A stretch of 64,000 bases of DNA, taken from NCBI RefSeq assembly GCF_003996855.1, contig NZ_NRQY01000002.1, positions 261,685 through 325,684 on the forward strand, in the 5' to 3' direction. The notes under the pieces are model-generated. The model did not search any database. It had not been told where the DNA came from and saw only the letters and a program-made list of their open reading frames with translations. This document shows, one piece after another, positions 7,856-18,795 of this stretch (positions are counted from its first letter, which is position 1; every line of letters starts with the position of its first letter). This DNA comes from Morganella morganii. Lineage in GTDB: Bacteria > Pseudomonadota > Gammaproteobacteria > Enterobacterales > Enterobacteriaceae. Both the position numbers and the translations under genes were made by a program.

Positions 7856-8958
7856 CAGGCAACCCCCTGAACACGGGCAGAACCAAAGCGCAGACGGCGG
7901 ACGGCTGTGGTGTTCCACAGATTCAGTCCCACGGCGAGCAGCAGATAACTGAGATTAACCACCCACGGCCAGAAAGCCGGGTCCAGCTTGCCCTTCTCAC
8001 CGCTTGAACGCAGCGAACTTTGTAACAGAAAGAAAATCAGATACAACAGCATTGCCGGCAGCATACTCAGCACACGCCCCTGACGCGGGTTCACCTCAGA
8101 GAGCGGTACCACCATCAGCGCCATCACCACCACGGAGAAGATCAGGGTCAGACGCCAGTGGAATTCCGCACGGGCGGATTTGTCTGTTTCTTTCCACAGC
8201 TCAGACAGTGTCATCTGCTGGTAGTTACTTTCACCGGTTTTCGCGTCACGGTGGTCAACAATCGCCTGATAATCGGTAAAATCCGTAATCCGGAAATCGC
8301 GCAGGTATGCGGTTCCTTCATAGCGTGTGCCGTTATCCAGCACCACCACCTGATTGCCGTTCTCTTTTTCGGTCATATGCCCGCTGTCCGCCACCACAAT
8401 GGACGGACGCTGTTCGTTTTTCGCCCAAATCTGGGCAATAAAGACATTACTGAAGCGGCTGCCGTCAACATCCCCGAGATAGAGTACCGTACCGCCGTCA
8501 TCGGAAACTTTAAACTGCCCGCTGACCATAGCGGTCACGCCGGGGTTGGCCTTCACTTCCTCCAGTACCTTTTCCTGATACTGTGATGACCACGGGATCA
8601 GCCAGACTACGTTGACCGACGCCACGATAGCGGTAAAGAAAGCCAGGATCATAGCGGACTTCACCAATACATCATTGCCCAGACCACAGGCATGCATAAC
8701 CGTGATTTCGCTTTCAGTATACAGTTTGCTGTAGGTCATCAGCAGCCCGAGGAAGAGGCTCAGCGGCAGAATGAGCTGTGCCATCTCCGGGATACCCAGT
8801 CCCAGCAGTGACACGACGAGTCCGGCCGGGATGCTGCCTTCAACGGCGGCACCCAGGACGTCAACCAATTTTTGACAAAAGAAGATAAGCAACAGGATAA
8901 ACAGAATCGCAATCTGTACTTTTAATGTTTCTCTTACCAGATATCTAATAATGATCAC
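7855..8958 (-). CDS. lptF: LptF, lipopolysaccharide export permease
   Basis: The 367-residue protein begins MIIIRYLVRETLK and has the six-helix plus periplasmic-domain layout of LptF, the partner of LptG in the LptB2FG transporter. The first three helices fall in residues 15-120 and the last three in about 265-355. It is divergent from pepA across 284 bp, the conserved enterobacterial arrangement. It is essential in related species. Confidence 0.97.
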   Translation of the reverse strand: MIIIRYLVRETLKVQIAILFILLLIFFCQKLVDVLGAAVEGSIPAGLVVSLLGLGIPEMAQLILPLSLFLGLLMTYSKLYTESEITVMHACGLGNDVLVKSAMILAFFTAIVASVNVVWLIPWSSQYQEKVLEEVKANPGVTAMVSGQFKVSDDGGTVLYLGDVDGSRFSNVFIAQIWAKNEQRPSIVVADSGHMTEKENGNQVVVLDNGTRYEGTAYLRDFRITDFTDYQAIVDHRDAKTGESNYQQMTLSELWKETDKSARAEFHWRLTLIFSVVVMALMVVPLSEVNPRQGRVLSMLPAMLLYLIFFLLQSSLRSSGEKGKLDPAFWPWVVNLSYLLLAVGLNLWNTTAVRRLRFGSARVQGVA

Positions 8959-9242
8959 GCTTAATACGCCTGTGAAAACTTGTGTTTTTGCATGAAAATA
9001 GCTAACTTCGTTCTGTGTTGACTATTTGTGTGCATTATTTTGCCGGCCTGAGGATGATTCCGGTATCAGACTACGCTTTTTTCTTTCCTTTCCGGAAAGA
9101 AACGGAATTTTCGTGATATTCAGGACTCATAAAGTGTGCACACAGCTTATCATAAACTGTTTATAATCGATGGTGCAGATTAGTGCGAACGCTATATTTT
9201 AGCGGCAGCAGATGTCTTTGTCTTTAAGATTCAGGAGAGCGC

Positions 9243-10754
9243 ATGGAGTTTAGTGTAAAAAGCGGCAGCCCGGAAAAGCAGCGCAGTGCATGTATTGTGG
9301 TCGGGGTTTTCGAACCGCGTCGTCTGTCTCCGGTGGTGGAGCAGCTCGATAAAATCAGCGACGGCTACATCAGTGCTCTGCTGCGCCGCGGCGAGCTGGA
9401 GGGCAAGGTCGGGCAGTCTCTGCTTCTGCACCATGTCCCGAATGTCCTGTCTGAGCGTATCCTGTTAATCGGCTGCGGGAAAGAACGCGAACTGGATGAA
9501 CGCCAGTACAAACAGATTATCCGGACGACCATCAATACCCTGAATGAAACAGGGTCAATGGAAGCCGTCTGTTTTCTGACCGAGTTACATGTCAAAGGCC
9601 GTAACAACTACTGGAAAGTCCGGCAGGCGGTTGAAACAGCCAAAGAATCCCTCTATGTCTTTGATCAGCTGAAAAGTAACAAAACCGAATTACGCCGTCC
9701 GCTGCGCAAACTGGTCTTCAATGTACCGACCCGCCGTGAACTGCCGACCGGCGAAAAAGCGATCAGCCACGGCCTGGCGATTGCCGCCGGTATCAAAGCC
9801 GCGAAAGATCTGGCCAATATGCCGCCGAACATCTGTAATGCCGCTTATCTGGCATCTCAGGCACGTCAGCTGGCAGACAGCAATTCTCCGGTGCTCAGTA
9901 CCCGTGTTATCGGCGAAGAGCAGATGAAAGAGCTGGGGATGCTTGCGTATCTGGCTGTCGGCCAGGGATCACGCAATGAATCGCTGATGTCGGTGATTGA
10001 ATATAAAGGAAATCCGGACCCGGAAGCGCGTCCGATCGTGTTAGTCGGCAAAGGCCTGACCTTTGACTCCGGCGGTATTTCCATCAAACCGGCTGACGGC
10101 ATGGATGAGATGAAATACGACATGTGCGGCGCGGCTACGGTTTATGGTGTGATGCGCGTGGTGGCTGAGCTGGGTCTGCCGCTTAATGTGACCGGTATTC
10201 TCGCGGGCTGTGAAAACATGCCGGGCGGCAATGCCTATCGTCCGGGGGATATCCTCACCACCATGTCCGGACAGACGGTCGAAGTGCTCAATACCGATGC
10301 GGAAGGCCGTCTGGTTCTGTGTGACACCCTGACCTACGCCGAGCGTTTTGATCCGGAAACTGTCATCGATATCGCCACACTGACCGGCGCCTGCATGGCC
10401 GCACTCGGTAACCACTTCAGCGGCCTGATGGCAAACCATAATCCGCTGGCGCACGAGTTACTGAATGCCTCTGAACAGGCGGGTGACCGCGCGTGGCGTC
10501 TGCCGCTGGCGGAAGAGTTCTACGAGCAGATCGAGTCCAATTTTGCGGATCTGGCAAACACCGGCGGCCGTCTCGGCGGTGCTATCACTGCGGGCTGCTT
10601 CCTGTCCCGTTTTGCCACCCGTTATAACTGGGCGCATCTGGATATCGCCGGAACCGCATGGCGTTCCGGAAAAAATAAAGGTGCGACAGGCCGTCCGGTT
10701 GCGCTGCTGTCACAATTCCTGTTGAATCGTGCGGGTATCAGCACCGACGACTGA
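9243..10754 (+). CDS. pepA: PepA, leucyl aminopeptidase and DNA-binding regulator
   Basis: At 503 residues this equals E. coli PepA in length and is nearly identical in many segments. The M17 peptidase domain has the dimetal-site motifs [16 protein letters not shown] (about 268-283) and NTDAEGRL (about 350-357). The N-terminal domain is the part used for DNA binding in Xer recombination (XerA) and in carAB repression together with ArgR. The start follows a clear AGGAG site. A TATAAT-like element near 9160 may be its promoter. holC and valS follow in the same direction. Confidence 0.97.
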   Translation: MEFSVKSGSPEKQRSACIVVGVFEPRRLSPVVEQLDKISDGYISALLRRGELEGKVGQSLLLHHVPNVLSERILLIGCGKERELDERQYKQIIRTTINTLNETGSMEAVCFLTELHVKGRNNYWKVRQAVETAKESLYVFDQLKSNKTELRRPLRKLVFNVPTRRELPTGEKAISHGLAIAAGIKAAKDLANMPPNICNAAYLASQARQLADSNSPVLSTRVIGEEQMKELGMLAYLAVGQGSRNESLMSVIEYKGNPDPEARPIVLVGKGLTFDSGGISIKPADGMDEMKYDMCGAATVYGVMRVVAELGLPLNVTGILAGCENMPGGNAYRPGDILTTMSGQTVEVLNTDAEGRLVLCDTLTYAERFDPETVIDIATLTGACMAALGNHFSGLMANHNPLAHELLNASEQAGDRAWRLPLAEEFYEQIESNFADLANTGGRLGGAITAGCFLSRFATRYNWAHLDIAGTAWRSGKNKGATGRPVALLSQFLLNRAGISTDD

Positions 10755-10850
10755 CCGGAATTGCCGGGCGTTTACCGTCCGGAAAAAGCATAAAGGTAAC
10801 GGGGGATTGTGCTATCCTGAGCAATCCCCTTTTCTGCTATCAGAGATATT

Positions 10851-11300
10851 ATGAAAAACGCCACCTTCTACCTGATGGAACAGCCATCCCCTTTTGATGA
10901 CCTTGAGGCTCACGAGTGGCTGACCTGTCATCTGGCGGGAGAAGCCTGGCGCAGCGGGAAACGGGTGCTTATCGCCTGTGAATCACAACAGCAGGCCGAG
11001 AAACTGGATGAAGCTCTCTGGGCGCGGGAACCCGACGCCTTTGTTCCGCATAATTTAGCCGGAGAAGGGCCGCGTTACGGCGCACCTGTCGAGCTGTGCT
11101 GGCCGCAGAAACGCGGAAATTCCCCGCGTGATTTGCTGATTGCCCTGCTGCCGCAGTTCACAGATTTTGCGACAACCTTCCGTGAAGTGATAGACTTTGT
11201 GCCTATCGATGAACACTTAAAACAGTTGGCGCGCGAGCGATATAAAATCTATCGCAGCGTCGGCTTTACGATGACCATGGCCACGCCGCCAGCTTACTGA
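10851..11300 (+). CDS. holC: DNA polymerase III chi subunit
   Basis: This 149-residue protein begins [12 protein letters not shown], the chi signature, and is within two residues of the E. coli length. Chi links the clamp loader to single-stranded DNA-binding protein through psi (HolD). It lies between pepA and valS, as in other Enterobacterales, and ends 16 nt before valS, so the two are probably cotranscribed. Confidence 0.95.
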   Translation: MKNATFYLMEQPSPFDDLEAHEWLTCHLAGEAWRSGKRVLIACESQQQAEKLDEALWAREPDAFVPHNLAGEGPRYGAPVELCWPQKRGNSPRDLLIALLPQFTDFATTFREVIDFVPIDEHLKQLARERYKIYRSVGFTMTMATPPAY

Positions 11301-11316
11301 TAAACAAAGATTAAAA

Positions 11317-14214
11317 ATGGAAAAGACAACCGACAACCAACAGGCCTGCGAGCCGTCCCTGGATAAAACCTATAATCCGGCGAAAATCGAAGGTCCTCTT
11401 TATACCCACTGGGAAAAAAGCGGCTATTTCAAACCGAACGGTAAAACAGACAAAGAAAGCTTCTGTATTGTGATCCCGCCGCCGAACGTCACCGGTAACC
11501 TGCATATGGGCCATGCTTTCCAGCAGACCATTATGGATACCATGATCCGCTACCAGCGCATGCAGGGTAAAAACACCCTGTGGCAGTCAGGAACTGACCA
11601 TGCCGGTATCGCGACACAGATGGTTGTTGAGCGCAAGATCGCCGCAGAAGAAGGCAAAACCCGTCACGATTACGGCCGTGAAGGCTTTATCGATAAAATC
11701 TGGGAATGGAAAGCGGAATCCGGCGGTAATATCTCCAATCAGATGCGCCGCCTGGGTAACTCCGTGGACTGGGAGCGCGAGCGCTTCACCATGGACGATG
11801 GCCTGTCAGCCGCCGTAAAAGAGGCATTTGTCCGCCTGTATCAGGATAACCTGATTTACCGCGGCAAACGTCTGGTGAACTGGGACCCGAAACTGCACAC
11901 CGCAATTTCTGACCTGGAAGTGGAAAACCGTGATGTCAAAGGCTTCATGTGGCATATCCGTTATCCGCTGGCGGATGGCGCGAAAACCGCTGACGGCAAA
12001 GATTACCTGGTGGTTGCCACCACGCGTCCGGAAACCATGCTCGGTGATACCGGCGTGGCCGTTAACCCGGAAGATCCGCGTTACAAAGATCTGATCGGTA
12101 AAGAAATCATTCTGCCGATCGTCAACCGCCGTATTCCGATCCTCGGTGATGAACACGCGGATATGGAAAAAGGCACCGGTTGTGTGAAAATCACCCCGGC
12201 GCATGACTTCAACGACTATGAAGTCGGTAAACGCCACCAGCTGACCATGATTAACATCATGGACTTCGACGGCAATATCCGCACTGAAGCGGAAGTGTTT
12301 GATACCAACGGCGAAGTGACTGACGCATGCAGCAGTGAAATCCCGGCAGCCTACCGTGGTATGGAGCGTTTCGCCGCCCGTAAAGCGATCGTCAAAGAGT
12401 TCGAAGAGCTCGGCCTGCTGGAAGAGATCAAACCGCACGACCTGACTGTGCCTTACGGCGATCGCGGCGGTGTGGTTATCGAGCCGATGCTGACTGATCA
12501 ATGGTATGTCCGCACGGCACCGCTGGCGAAAGAAGCCATCAAAGCAGTAGAAGACGGCGATATCCGGTTCGTGCCGAAGCAGTACGAAAACATGTACTTC
12601 TCCTGGATGCGTGATATTCAGGACTGGTGTATCTCCCGTCAGCTGTGGTGGGGTCACCGTATCCCGGCCTGGTATGACAATCAGGGCAACGTGTATGTCG
12701 GCCGCGACGAAGACGAAGTCCGCCGCGAAAACAATATCCCGGCAATGGTTGAACTGCGCCAGGACGAAGACGTGCTGGATACCTGGTTCTCCTCCGGTCT
12801 GTGGACGTTCTCAACCCTGGGCTGGCCGGAAAACACCCCGGAACTGAAAGCATTCCATCCGACCAATGTGCTGGTCAGCGGCTTCGACATCATTTTCTTC
12901 TGGATTGCCCGCATGATCATGATGACCATGCACTTCATCAAAGATGAAAACGGCAACTCGCAGATCCCGTTCAATACCATCTACATGACGGGCCTGATCC
13001 GTGATGAGGAAGGCCAGAAAATGTCGAAATCCAAAGGGAACGTCATTGACCCGCTGGATATGATCGACGGTATTTCTCTGCCTGAACTGCTGGAAAAACG
13101 CACCGGTAACATGATGCAGCCGCAGATGGCAGAAAAAATCGCCAAACGGACTGAAAAACAGTTCCCGGAAGGGATCGAAGCTCACGGTACAGATGCCCTG
13201 CGCTTTACCCTGGCAGCACTGGCCTCTACCGGCCGCGATATCAACTGGGATATGAAACGTCTGTCCGGTTACCGTAACTTCTGTAACAAGCTGTGGAACG
13301 CCAGCCGTTTCGTGCTGATGAATACCGAAGAGAAAGACTGCGGTCAGAACGGCGGTGAGATGGAATTCTCCCTCGCCGACCGCTGGATACTCGCGGAATA
13401 CAACAATACCGTGAAAGCATACCGCGAAGCGCTGGATACCTACCGCTTTGATATTGCATCCAATATTCTGTATGAATTCACCTGGAACCAATTCTGTGAC
13501 TGGTATCTTGAGCTGTCCAAACCGGCGGTTAATAAAGGAACAGATGCACAGAAACGTGCAGCGCGTCATACCCTGATCACGGTTCTGGAATCCCTGCTGC
13601 GTCTTGCGCATCCGATTATTCCGTTTATCACGGAAACCATCTGGCAGCGCGTGAAAGTGGTGACCGGTGCGGAAGGCGATACCATCATGCTGCAACCGTT
13701 CCCGGAATACGATGCCTCTCTGAACGATGAGCAGGCACTGCGTGACCTGGAGTGGATCAAAGAGACAATCGTTGCGGTACGTAATATTCGTGCTGAAATG
13801 AATATCGCACCAAGCAAACCGCTGGAAGTGATGCTGCGCGGGGCAAGTGCTGATGCACAGCGCCGTGTTGCGGAAAACAGCAACTTCCTGAAAGCAATGG
13901 CACGTCTGGAGTCCGTCCGTGTGATGGCAGAAGGTGAAACCGCCCCGGTGTGTGTGACCAAACTGGTGGAAGGCGCGGAAATCCTGATCCCGATGGCTGA
14001 TCTTATCAATAAAGACGATGAACTGGCGCGTCTGGATAAGGAGCTGGAAAAAACGGAGAAAGAGATCGCGGCTATCGAAGGTAAACTGGCGAATGACGGC
14101 TTTGTCAGCCGTGCGCCGGAAGCTGTCGTTGCCAAAGAGCGCGAGCGTCTTACGGCAAACCGTGAAGCCAAAGAAAAACTGATCGCTCAGAAAGCCACGA
14201 TCGCAGCCCTGTGA
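11317..14214 (+). CDS. valS: Valyl-tRNA synthetase
   Basis: The 965-residue class Ia synthetase charges tRNA-Val and edits misactivated threonine. The HIGH motif appears as HMGH at 63-66 and the KMSKS loop near residue 568. The CP1 editing domain lies between them, with [10 protein letters not shown] around residue 235. A C-terminal coiled coil (rich in Glu and Lys, about 905-955) is the tRNA-binding arm. It is about 14 residues longer than E. coli ValS, mostly at the N-terminus. It is the last gene of pepA-holC-valS and is closed by a strong terminator. Confidence 0.98.
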   Translation: MEKTTDNQQACEPSLDKTYNPAKIEGPLYTHWEKSGYFKPNGKTDKESFCIVIPPPNVTGNLHMGHAFQQTIMDTMIRYQRMQGKNTLWQSGTDHAGIATQMVVERKIAAEEGKTRHDYGREGFIDKIWEWKAESGGNISNQMRRLGNSVDWERERFTMDDGLSAAVKEAFVRLYQDNLIYRGKRLVNWDPKLHTAISDLEVENRDVKGFMWHIRYPLADGAKTADGKDYLVVATTRPETMLGDTGVAVNPEDPRYKDLIGKEIILPIVNRRIPILGDEHADMEKGTGCVKITPAHDFNDYEVGKRHQLTMINIMDFDGNIRTEAEVFDTNGEVTDACSSEIPAAYRGMERFAARKAIVKEFEELGLLEEIKPHDLTVPYGDRGGVVIEPMLTDQWYVRTAPLAKEAIKAVEDGDIRFVPKQYENMYFSWMRDIQDWCISRQLWWGHRIPAWYDNQGNVYVGRDEDEVRRENNIPAMVELRQDEDVLDTWFSSGLWTFSTLGWPENTPELKAFHPTNVLVSGFDIIFFWIARMIMMTMHFIKDENGNSQIPFNTIYMTGLIRDEEGQKMSKSKGNVIDPLDMIDGISLPELLEKRTGNMMQPQMAEKIAKRTEKQFPEGIEAHGTDALRFTLAALASTGRDINWDMKRLSGYRNFCNKLWNASRFVLMNTEEKDCGQNGGEMEFSLADRWILAEYNNTVKAYREALDTYRFDIASNILYEFTWNQFCDWYLELSKPAVNKGTDAQKRAARHTLITVLESLLRLAHPIIPFITETIWQRVKVVTGAEGDTIMLQPFPEYDASLNDEQALRDLEWIKETIVAVRNIRAEMNIAPSKPLEVMLRGASADAQRRVAENSNFLKAMARLESVRVMAEGETAPVCVTKLVEGAEILIPMADLINKDDELARLDKELEKTEKEIAAIEGKLANDGFVSRAPEAVVAKERERLTANREAKEKLIAQKATIAAL

Positions 14215-14235
14215 TCCTGACGGTATGAGTTACAA

Positions 14236-14262
14236 AACCAGCCCCCGGGCTGGTTTTTTTTA
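14236..14262 (+). terminator. Rho-independent terminator after valS
   Basis: A GC-rich stem (AACCAGCC/GGCTGGTT) is followed by a T-run, 20 nt after the stop codon. Confidence 0.9.
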
Positions 14263-14403
14263 TCCCGTATTTCGCCTGTTTACTTTGCGTGATAATTATT
14301 TATTATCATATTTATCGTTTCATACGATATCCACAGTAATCGCCCCTCAGGTTTATCCCCCGGCTTTACTTTTCACAATAAAAATAATGAGATAATGATA
14401 TCC

Positions 14404-14913
14404 ATGACAAGCAGCACAACAGAAAACTACACCCTCCGTCTGATCCGCCCGGAAGATAACCCCGGTATCGCACAGGTTATCCGTGAGGTCTCTGCCGAAC
14501 ACGGTCTGACCGCAGACAAAGGCTTTGCGGTCGCAGACCCGGTTCTGGATACCTTATATGAGGTTTACAGCCAGCCGCGTGCCGCCTACTGGGTCATTGA
14601 GGCGGATGGGGAGATCCTTGGCGGCGGCGGTGTTTCCGGGCTTGCCGGGGGTGACGGGAAAACAGCGGAATTACAGAAAATGTATATCTCTTCCCGCCTG
14701 CGCGGCAAAGGACTGGCGAAAAAAATTGCACTTCAGGCGATGGAATTTGCTGAAGCGGAAGGCTACAGCCAGTGTTATCTGGAAACCACTGCCGATCTTC
14801 AGGCTGCAATTAAACTGTATGAAAAGCTCGGGTTTATCTTCCTTGATGCCCCGCTGGGTGACACCGGCCACAGCGACTGTGAAGTCCGGATGCTGAAAGT
14901 CTTCTCTGCATAA
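14404..14913 (+). CDS. yjgM: GNAT-family N-acetyltransferase YjgM
   Basis: The protein aligns with E. coli YjgM almost end to end (IRPEDN near the start; VSAEHGLTADKGFAVADP; CEVRMLK near the end). The acetyl-CoA pyrophosphate loop is visible as SRLRGKGLAKK around residue 97. The substrate is not known. Two in-frame ATGs exist, at 14395 and 14404; the second has the better distance from the purine-rich GAGATAA element and is preferred. In E. coli it also sits near valS and argI, so the neighbourhood is conserved, but yjgN is missing here. Confidence 0.9.
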   Translation: MTSSTTENYTLRLIRPEDNPGIAQVIREVSAEHGLTADKGFAVADPVLDTLYEVYSQPRAAYWVIEADGEILGGGGVSGLAGGDGKTAELQKMYISSRLRGKGLAKKIALQAMEFAEAEGYSQCYLETTADLQAAIKLYEKLGFIFLDAPLGDTGHSDCEVRMLKVFSA

Positions 14914-15018
14914 TTCTCCGACCGGCCGGAAACCCGGCCGGTATCCGCTTTTCCGGTAAAAATTTCCGGCGCTTTTCTGATAGTTTCTCTCCGCAATTTC
15001 TTTTACAGTCATTACATA

Positions 15019-15034
15019 TGTGATGGATATCACG
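15019..15034 (+). promoter_or_regulatory. CRP-like operator upstream of the 111-residue ORF
   Basis: TGTGA-N6-TCACG matches the CRP consensus in nine of ten half-site positions. A possible -10 (TATAAC) follows at 15038-15043. If that is the promoter, the site is centred near -24, a position that would suggest repression rather than activation. Confidence 0.5.
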
Positions 15035-15062
15035 TTTTATAACTGACAGACAGGAGATCAGG

Positions 15063-15398
15063 ATGATCAGCACTATTCAGGGAATGAATGACCTGCTGTA
15101 TACCGCTGTACCACCACGGAAAATACCGGCCGGAGAGCCGCTCTGCCGTGATGAACAGACAGAAATACAGCAACAGGGCTGGCAGGGAGAGAGCCGCAGT
15201 CCGCAGATAAGAACACAGAAAGACCCGGTACTCTATCAAACCATTGAGGCGATGAAAGAAGCGGAAGATGATATCAATATTCAGGATATTCAATTTCCGG
15301 GCTGTGCGCCGCTGCGCCCGATGGTACGCGACAGCCAGGCCGACTCACGGCGTGAACGCGCGGCCCCGCTGAAGTCCGTTTTTTCAGCCACCGCCTGA
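15063..15398 (+). CDS. Hypothetical 111-residue soluble protein
   Basis: I do not recognise this protein. It starts MISTIQGMNDLLYTAVPPRK after a good AGGAG site, is hydrophilic, rich in Gln, Glu and Arg, and has no signal peptide, membrane helix or clear domain. The middle (MKEAEDDINIQDIQF) is acidic and the end is basic. Support for a real gene comes from the ribosome site, the CRP-like operator 30 bp upstream and a bidirectional terminator just after the stop. It has no counterpart I know at this place in E. coli (between yjgM and rraB). Confidence 0.6.
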   Translation: MISTIQGMNDLLYTAVPPRKIPAGEPLCRDEQTEIQQQGWQGESRSPQIRTQKDPVLYQTIEAMKEAEDDINIQDIQFPGCAPLRPMVRDSQADSRRERAAPLKSVFSATA

Positions 15399-15414
15399 TC
15401 CCCTGACACAAAAA

Positions 15415-15436
15415 AAACCTGCCGCGGCAGGTTTTT
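15415..15436. terminator. Bidirectional terminator between the 111-residue ORF and rraB
   Basis: The sequence AAACCTGCCGCGGCAGGTTT is a perfect palindrome flanked by an A-run and a T-run, so it works in both directions for two convergent genes. Confidence 0.85.
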
Positions 15437-15452
15437 CAGTCATGGCAGAGAA

Positions 15453-15863
15453 TCAGTGTAACGGCGCCTCATCAGCATCGTCGTCACCATCTTCATCTTC
15501 GGCATCCGGGTCTTCAAAATAGGTGCCCCAACCGTCATAATCCACATCCATTTTTTCTGCCAGACGCGCCAGCTGCTCTACCTGAGCATCAATATGTTCC
15601 GCTGTCAGGCCGCATTCGCTGATAATATCGCAGCATAACACCACCTGACCGCCTTCCACTTCCAGCTCTTCGGCATCCGTTACTTCATAACCCAGTTTGA
15701 ACGCTTCAACTGCCGCTTTTTCCAGCTTGTCGTAATTCTCACTCGAAAAATGGTGTTCAATGGTGTATTGCGCATCAGGATCGCTGCCGTCTTCCAGCAG
15801 TTCTGTAATAATCGCACGGGTTTCTTCGCGCTGTTCTTCTAAAAACGCATCTAATTCTGACAT
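15453..15863 (-). CDS. rraB: RraB, protein regulator of RNase E
   Basis: RraB binds RNase E and changes degradosome composition, altering decay of a subset of mRNAs. The 136-residue product keeps the family core ([45 protein letters not shown]) and ends in a strongly acidic tail. In-frame starts also exist upstream at 15896 and 15869. The ATG at 15863 is chosen because AGAGGA lies 7 nt before it, and because it best fits the 138-residue E. coli protein. Confidence 0.93.
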   Translation of the reverse strand: MSELDAFLEEQREETRAIITELLEDGSDPDAQYTIEHHFSSENYDKLEKAAVEAFKLGYEVTDAEELEVEGGQVVLCCDIISECGLTAEHIDAQVEQLARLAEKMDVDYDGWGTYFEDPDAEDEDGDDDADEAPLH

Positions 15864-15958
15864 GGCCATGTCCTCTGATAATTGATACCCGCGCATTCTC
15901 CCACAGCCGCACCAATTGAGCCACCCATAATAAAAAAGAATTTACCCCCGGTGTTGCA

Positions 15959-15997
15959 ATTGAATTTTTATTGATTTATGTTGAATATAAATTCATC
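15959..15997 (+). promoter_or_regulatory. Double ARG box (ArgR operator) of argI
   Basis: Two 18-bp ARG boxes lie 3 bp apart (centres 21 bp apart), the standard ArgR hexamer operator. The downstream box has a perfect core, TGAATATAAATTCA (15982-15995). The upstream core TGAATTTTTATTGA (15961-15974) has one mismatch. They overlap the likely promoter, so arginine-bound ArgR should repress argI. argR itself begins at the right end of the window. Confidence 0.92.
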
Positions 15998-16009
15998 GGA
16001 GACACAGAT

Positions 16010-17023
16010 ATGAACCCATTTTATCAACAGTCATTTTTACGGTTGCTTGACTATAAACCCGCCGATATCGAAAAACTGCTCAATCTTTCTGCTTATCTGA
16101 AACACGCCAAAAAAACCGGCTCGGAACAGCCGCTGATGAAAGGCAAAAATATTGCGCTGATTTTTGAAAAAGATTCCACCCGTACCCGCTGTGCCTTTGA
16201 AGTGGGTGCTTACGATCAGGGCGCACAGGTAACATACCTGGGTTCGTCAGGCAGTCAGATAGGCCATAAAGAATCCATCAAAGATACCGCCAGAGTGCTG
16301 GGCCGGATGTATGACGGTATTCAGTTTCGCGGTTATTCCCAGAAATCCGCCGAAGCACTGGCGTACTATTCCGGTGTTCCGGTCTGGAACGGGCTGACCG
16401 ACGAGTTTCATCCGACACAGCTTATTGCGGATTTACTGACCATTCAGGAGCATGTGAAAAAGCCGCGGTCTGAAATTAAATTTGCATATTTAGGCGATGC
16501 CCGTAATAACATGGGAAATACCATCGCTGAAATGGCCGCCGTGACCGGGATGGATGTCCGGCTGGTGGCACCGGCCGGGTGTCAGCCGTCAGATGAACTT
16601 ATCGCGCAGTGCCGTGAAGCAGCTGAGCTCACCGGCGGTAAAATTACCCTGACCGCAGATGTGGCAGAGGGTGTGAAAGGCGCTGATGTGCTGTACACCG
16701 ATGTGTGGGTTTCCATGGGAGAGGCGAAAGAGGTCTGGGCAGAGCGGATTAAGCTGCTGACGCCGTATCAGGTCAATCAGGATGTGGTGGATAAAACAGG
16801 CAATCCGGATGTTATTTTTATGCATTGCCTGCCGGCGTTCCACGATACGGAAACCACCATGGGGCAATCCCTCGCGCAAGAGTACGGTTTTACCAATGGT
16901 ATTGAAGTCACTAATGATGTGTTTGAATCAAAACACAGTGTGGTGTTTGATCAGGCGGAAAACCGGCTGCATTCCATTAAAGCGGTGATGGTTGCATCTC
17001 TTTCAAAAAACGTACAATTTTAA
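16010..17023 (+). CDS. argI: Ornithine carbamoyltransferase
   Basis: This 337-residue enzyme forms citrulline from ornithine and carbamoyl phosphate in arginine synthesis. The carbamoyl-phosphate site STRTR, the FHPTQ motif and the ornithine-site HCLPAFHD are all present. The start at 16010 ([18 protein letters not shown]) follows GGAGA and fits the 334-residue E. coli ArgI; an in-frame upstream ATG at 15971 falls inside the ArgR operator and is rejected. Only one OTCase gene is seen; argI and argF cannot be told apart by sequence alone, but the position beside rraB and pyrBI is that of argI. Confidence 0.96.
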   Translation: MNPFYQQSFLRLLDYKPADIEKLLNLSAYLKHAKKTGSEQPLMKGKNIALIFEKDSTRTRCAFEVGAYDQGAQVTYLGSSGSQIGHKESIKDTARVLGRMYDGIQFRGYSQKSAEALAYYSGVPVWNGLTDEFHPTQLIADLLTIQEHVKKPRSEIKFAYLGDARNNMGNTIAEMAAVTGMDVRLVAPAGCQPSDELIAQCREAAELTGGKITLTADVAEGVKGADVLYTDVWVSMGEAKEVWAERIKLLTPYQVNQDVVDKTGNPDVIFMHCLPAFHDTETTMGQSLAQEYGFTNGIEVTNDVFESKHSVVFDQAENRLHSIKAVMVASLSKNVQF

Positions 17024-17074
17024 ATTCACCGGCATCGTTGCATAAATTTCACACAAAAAAGTGATATCAAACGC

Positions 17075-17102
17075 TTGCGCCGGGTTACCGATTGCGTATA
17101 AT
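17075..17102 (+). promoter_or_regulatory. Promoter of the pyrL-pyrBI operon
   Basis: TTGCGC and a perfect TATAAT are 16 bp apart. A leader of about 180 nt follows before pyrB. Confidence 0.7.
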
Positions 17103-17129
17103 GTCCCGCAATTTTGTCGGGAGGAAACA

Positions 17130-17249
17130 ATGGTCATTGTGATTATCAGCACCGTAAAACCGGTGCCGGACAATGTGACATACCACGGACAGCCGCAGCG
17201 CGGCAATGTCTGCCATTCCCCCGTATTTATTTCAGAACCCCTTAATTGA
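17130..17249 (+). CDS. pyrL: pyrBI operon leader peptide
   Basis: A 39-codon frame begins MVIVIISTVKPVP after GGGAGGAAAC and ends inside the attenuator hairpin (TGA at 17247-17249). Its place, size and overlap with the terminator are those of PyrL. In E. coli, coupling of ribosome and polymerase through this leader decides readthrough according to UTP level. The amino acid sequence is unlike the E. coli leader, which is expected because translation, rather than the peptide, is what matters. Confidence 0.8.
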   Translation: MVIVIISTVKPVPDNVTYHGQPQRGNVCHSPVFISEPLN

Positions 17250-17262
17250 GGGTTTTTTTTTT
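17236..17262 (+). terminator. pyrBI attenuator
   Basis: A short GC stem (AACCC/GGGTT, 9-nt loop) runs into ten T residues, 27 nt before pyrB. The pyrL stop lies in the loop, so a ribosome translating to the end would block the hairpin and allow readthrough. Confidence 0.85.
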
Positions 17263-17288
17263 GCCTGGCCGAACATGAGGAGACCCCA

Positions 17289-18224
17289 ATGGCAAATCCG
17301 TTATACCTGCGCGATATCATCTCGATTAACGATCTCAGTCGTGATGAACTGGAACTGGTATTAAACACTGCCGCGGCGCTGAAACAACGCCCTCAGCCTG
17401 AATTACTGAAGCACAAGGTGATCGCCAGTTGCTTCTTCGAGGCCTCAACCCGCACGCGGCTTTCCTTTGAAACCGCCATTCAGCGTCTGGGTGCGTCTGT
17501 TGTCGGTTTTTCAGACAGCAGCAACACTTCGCTGGGCAAAAAAGGCGAAACGCTGGCCGACACCATGAGTGTGATCAGTCAGTACGCGGATGCCATCGTG
17601 ATGCGCCACCCGCAGGAAGGCGCTGCACGGCTGGTATCGGAGTTCTCCGGTAAGGTGCCTGTAATCAACGCCGGTGACGGCGCGAACCAGCACCCGACAC
17701 AAACCCTGCTCGACCTGTTTACCATTCAGGAAACCCAGGGCCGTCTTGAAAATCTGCATATCGCCATGGTCGGTGACCTGAAGTACGGACGCACGGTGCA
17801 CTCTCTGTCACAGGCTCTGTCAAAATTCAGCGGCAACCACCTGCATTTTATTGCTCCGCAGGCACTGGCAATGCCGAATCACATCCTGCATATGCTGGAT
17901 GAAAACGGCGTGGCATACAGCGAACATCATTCTATTGATGAGGTACTTCCGCAGCTGGATGTGCTGTATATGACCCGCGTGCAGAAAGAGCGCCTTGATC
18001 CGTCCGAATACGCCAATGTCAAAGCTCAGTTTGTACTACGTGCGGCCGATCTGGCCAATGTGAAGCCTAACATGAAAGTGCTGCACCCGCTGCCGCGCAT
18101 CGATGAGATAACCCCGGATGTGGATAAAACGCCTTACGCGTACTACTTCCAGCAGGCCGGTAACGGGATCTTTGCCCGTCAGGCGCTGTTATCTCTGGTG
18201 TTAAACGAAACTTTCCCGGCTTAA
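17289..18224 (+). CDS. pyrB: Aspartate carbamoyltransferase catalytic subunit
   Basis: PyrB catalyses the first committed step of pyrimidine synthesis, forming carbamoyl aspartate. The 311-residue product has STRTRLSFE and HPTQT motifs for carbamoyl phosphate and the HPLPR segment for aspartate. The length equals E. coli PyrB. It is followed after 10 nt by pyrI, so the classic allosteric c6r6 holoenzyme is expected. Confidence 0.98.
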   Translation: MANPLYLRDIISINDLSRDELELVLNTAAALKQRPQPELLKHKVIASCFFEASTRTRLSFETAIQRLGASVVGFSDSSNTSLGKKGETLADTMSVISQYADAIVMRHPQEGAARLVSEFSGKVPVINAGDGANQHPTQTLLDLFTIQETQGRLENLHIAMVGDLKYGRTVHSLSQALSKFSGNHLHFIAPQALAMPNHILHMLDENGVAYSEHHSIDEVLPQLDVLYMTRVQKERLDPSEYANVKAQFVLRAADLANVKPNMKVLHPLPRIDEITPDVDKTPYAYYFQQAGNGIFARQALLSLVLNETFPA

Positions 18225-18234
18225 GGAGCACATC

Positions 18235-18699
18235 ATGACTCAGGATCATAAATTACTGGTTGAAGCCATCAAATGCGGTACGGTTATCGACCATATCCCG
18301 GCCAATGTGGGATTTAAACTGCTCTCCTTTTTTCGCCTGACGGAGACTGACAGCCGTATCACTATCGGGCTGAACCTGCCATCCAACAATATGGGTCGTA
18401 AGGATTTGATTAAACTGGAAGATACCTTCCTGACACCGGAGCAGGCCAACCAGCTCGGTTTTTATGCCCCGAAAGCCACAATTAATATTATCGAAGATTA
18501 TCAGGTGGTTAAAAAACTGCCGATTAACCTGCCGGAACGCATTGAAGGGGTGATTGTCTGCCCGAACAGCAACTGCATCAGTCACAATGAGCCGGTGGAA
18601 AGCAGCTTTACTGTTAAGTCCATTGCACAGGAAATTGTGTTAATCTGTAAGTACTGTGAGAAAGAATTTGATCACCACGCAATCATTAATAACCAATAA
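18235..18699 (+). CDS. pyrI: Aspartate carbamoyltransferase regulatory subunit
   Basis: This 154-residue subunit binds ATP, CTP and UTP in its N-terminal domain and holds the catalytic trimers through a C-terminal zinc domain. The four zinc cysteines are visible in CPNSNC and CKYC. The sequence between (around IDHIPANVG) is typical of the allosteric site. It follows pyrB directly and shares its mRNA. Confidence 0.98.
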   Translation: MTQDHKLLVEAIKCGTVIDHIPANVGFKLLSFFRLTETDSRITIGLNLPSNNMGRKDLIKLEDTFLTPEQANQLGFYAPKATINIIEDYQVVKKLPINLPERIEGVIVCPNSNCISHNEPVESSFTVKSIAQEIVLICKYCEKEFDHHAIINNQ

Positions 18700-18715
18700 G
18701 ATAGATCCAGGTCAG

Positions 18716-18743
18716 TTGTCCGGAAAAATCAGACGATTATAAT
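18716..18743 (+). promoter_or_regulatory. Promoter of ridA
   Basis: TTGTCC and a perfect TATAAT with a 16-bp spacer lie about 45-80 nt before the ridA start, so ridA can be expressed apart from pyrBI. Confidence 0.55.
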
Positions 18744-18795
18744 GATGACGTTTTTAAAAGCTTAAACAGCAATAATCATCCTACAGGAGTCCGTA

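Noticed and set aside
11806..13695. Long antisense frames (283 and 294 codons) inside valS
   Set aside because: They mirror the codon bias of valS and resemble no protein; such shadows are common opposite GC-rich third positions.
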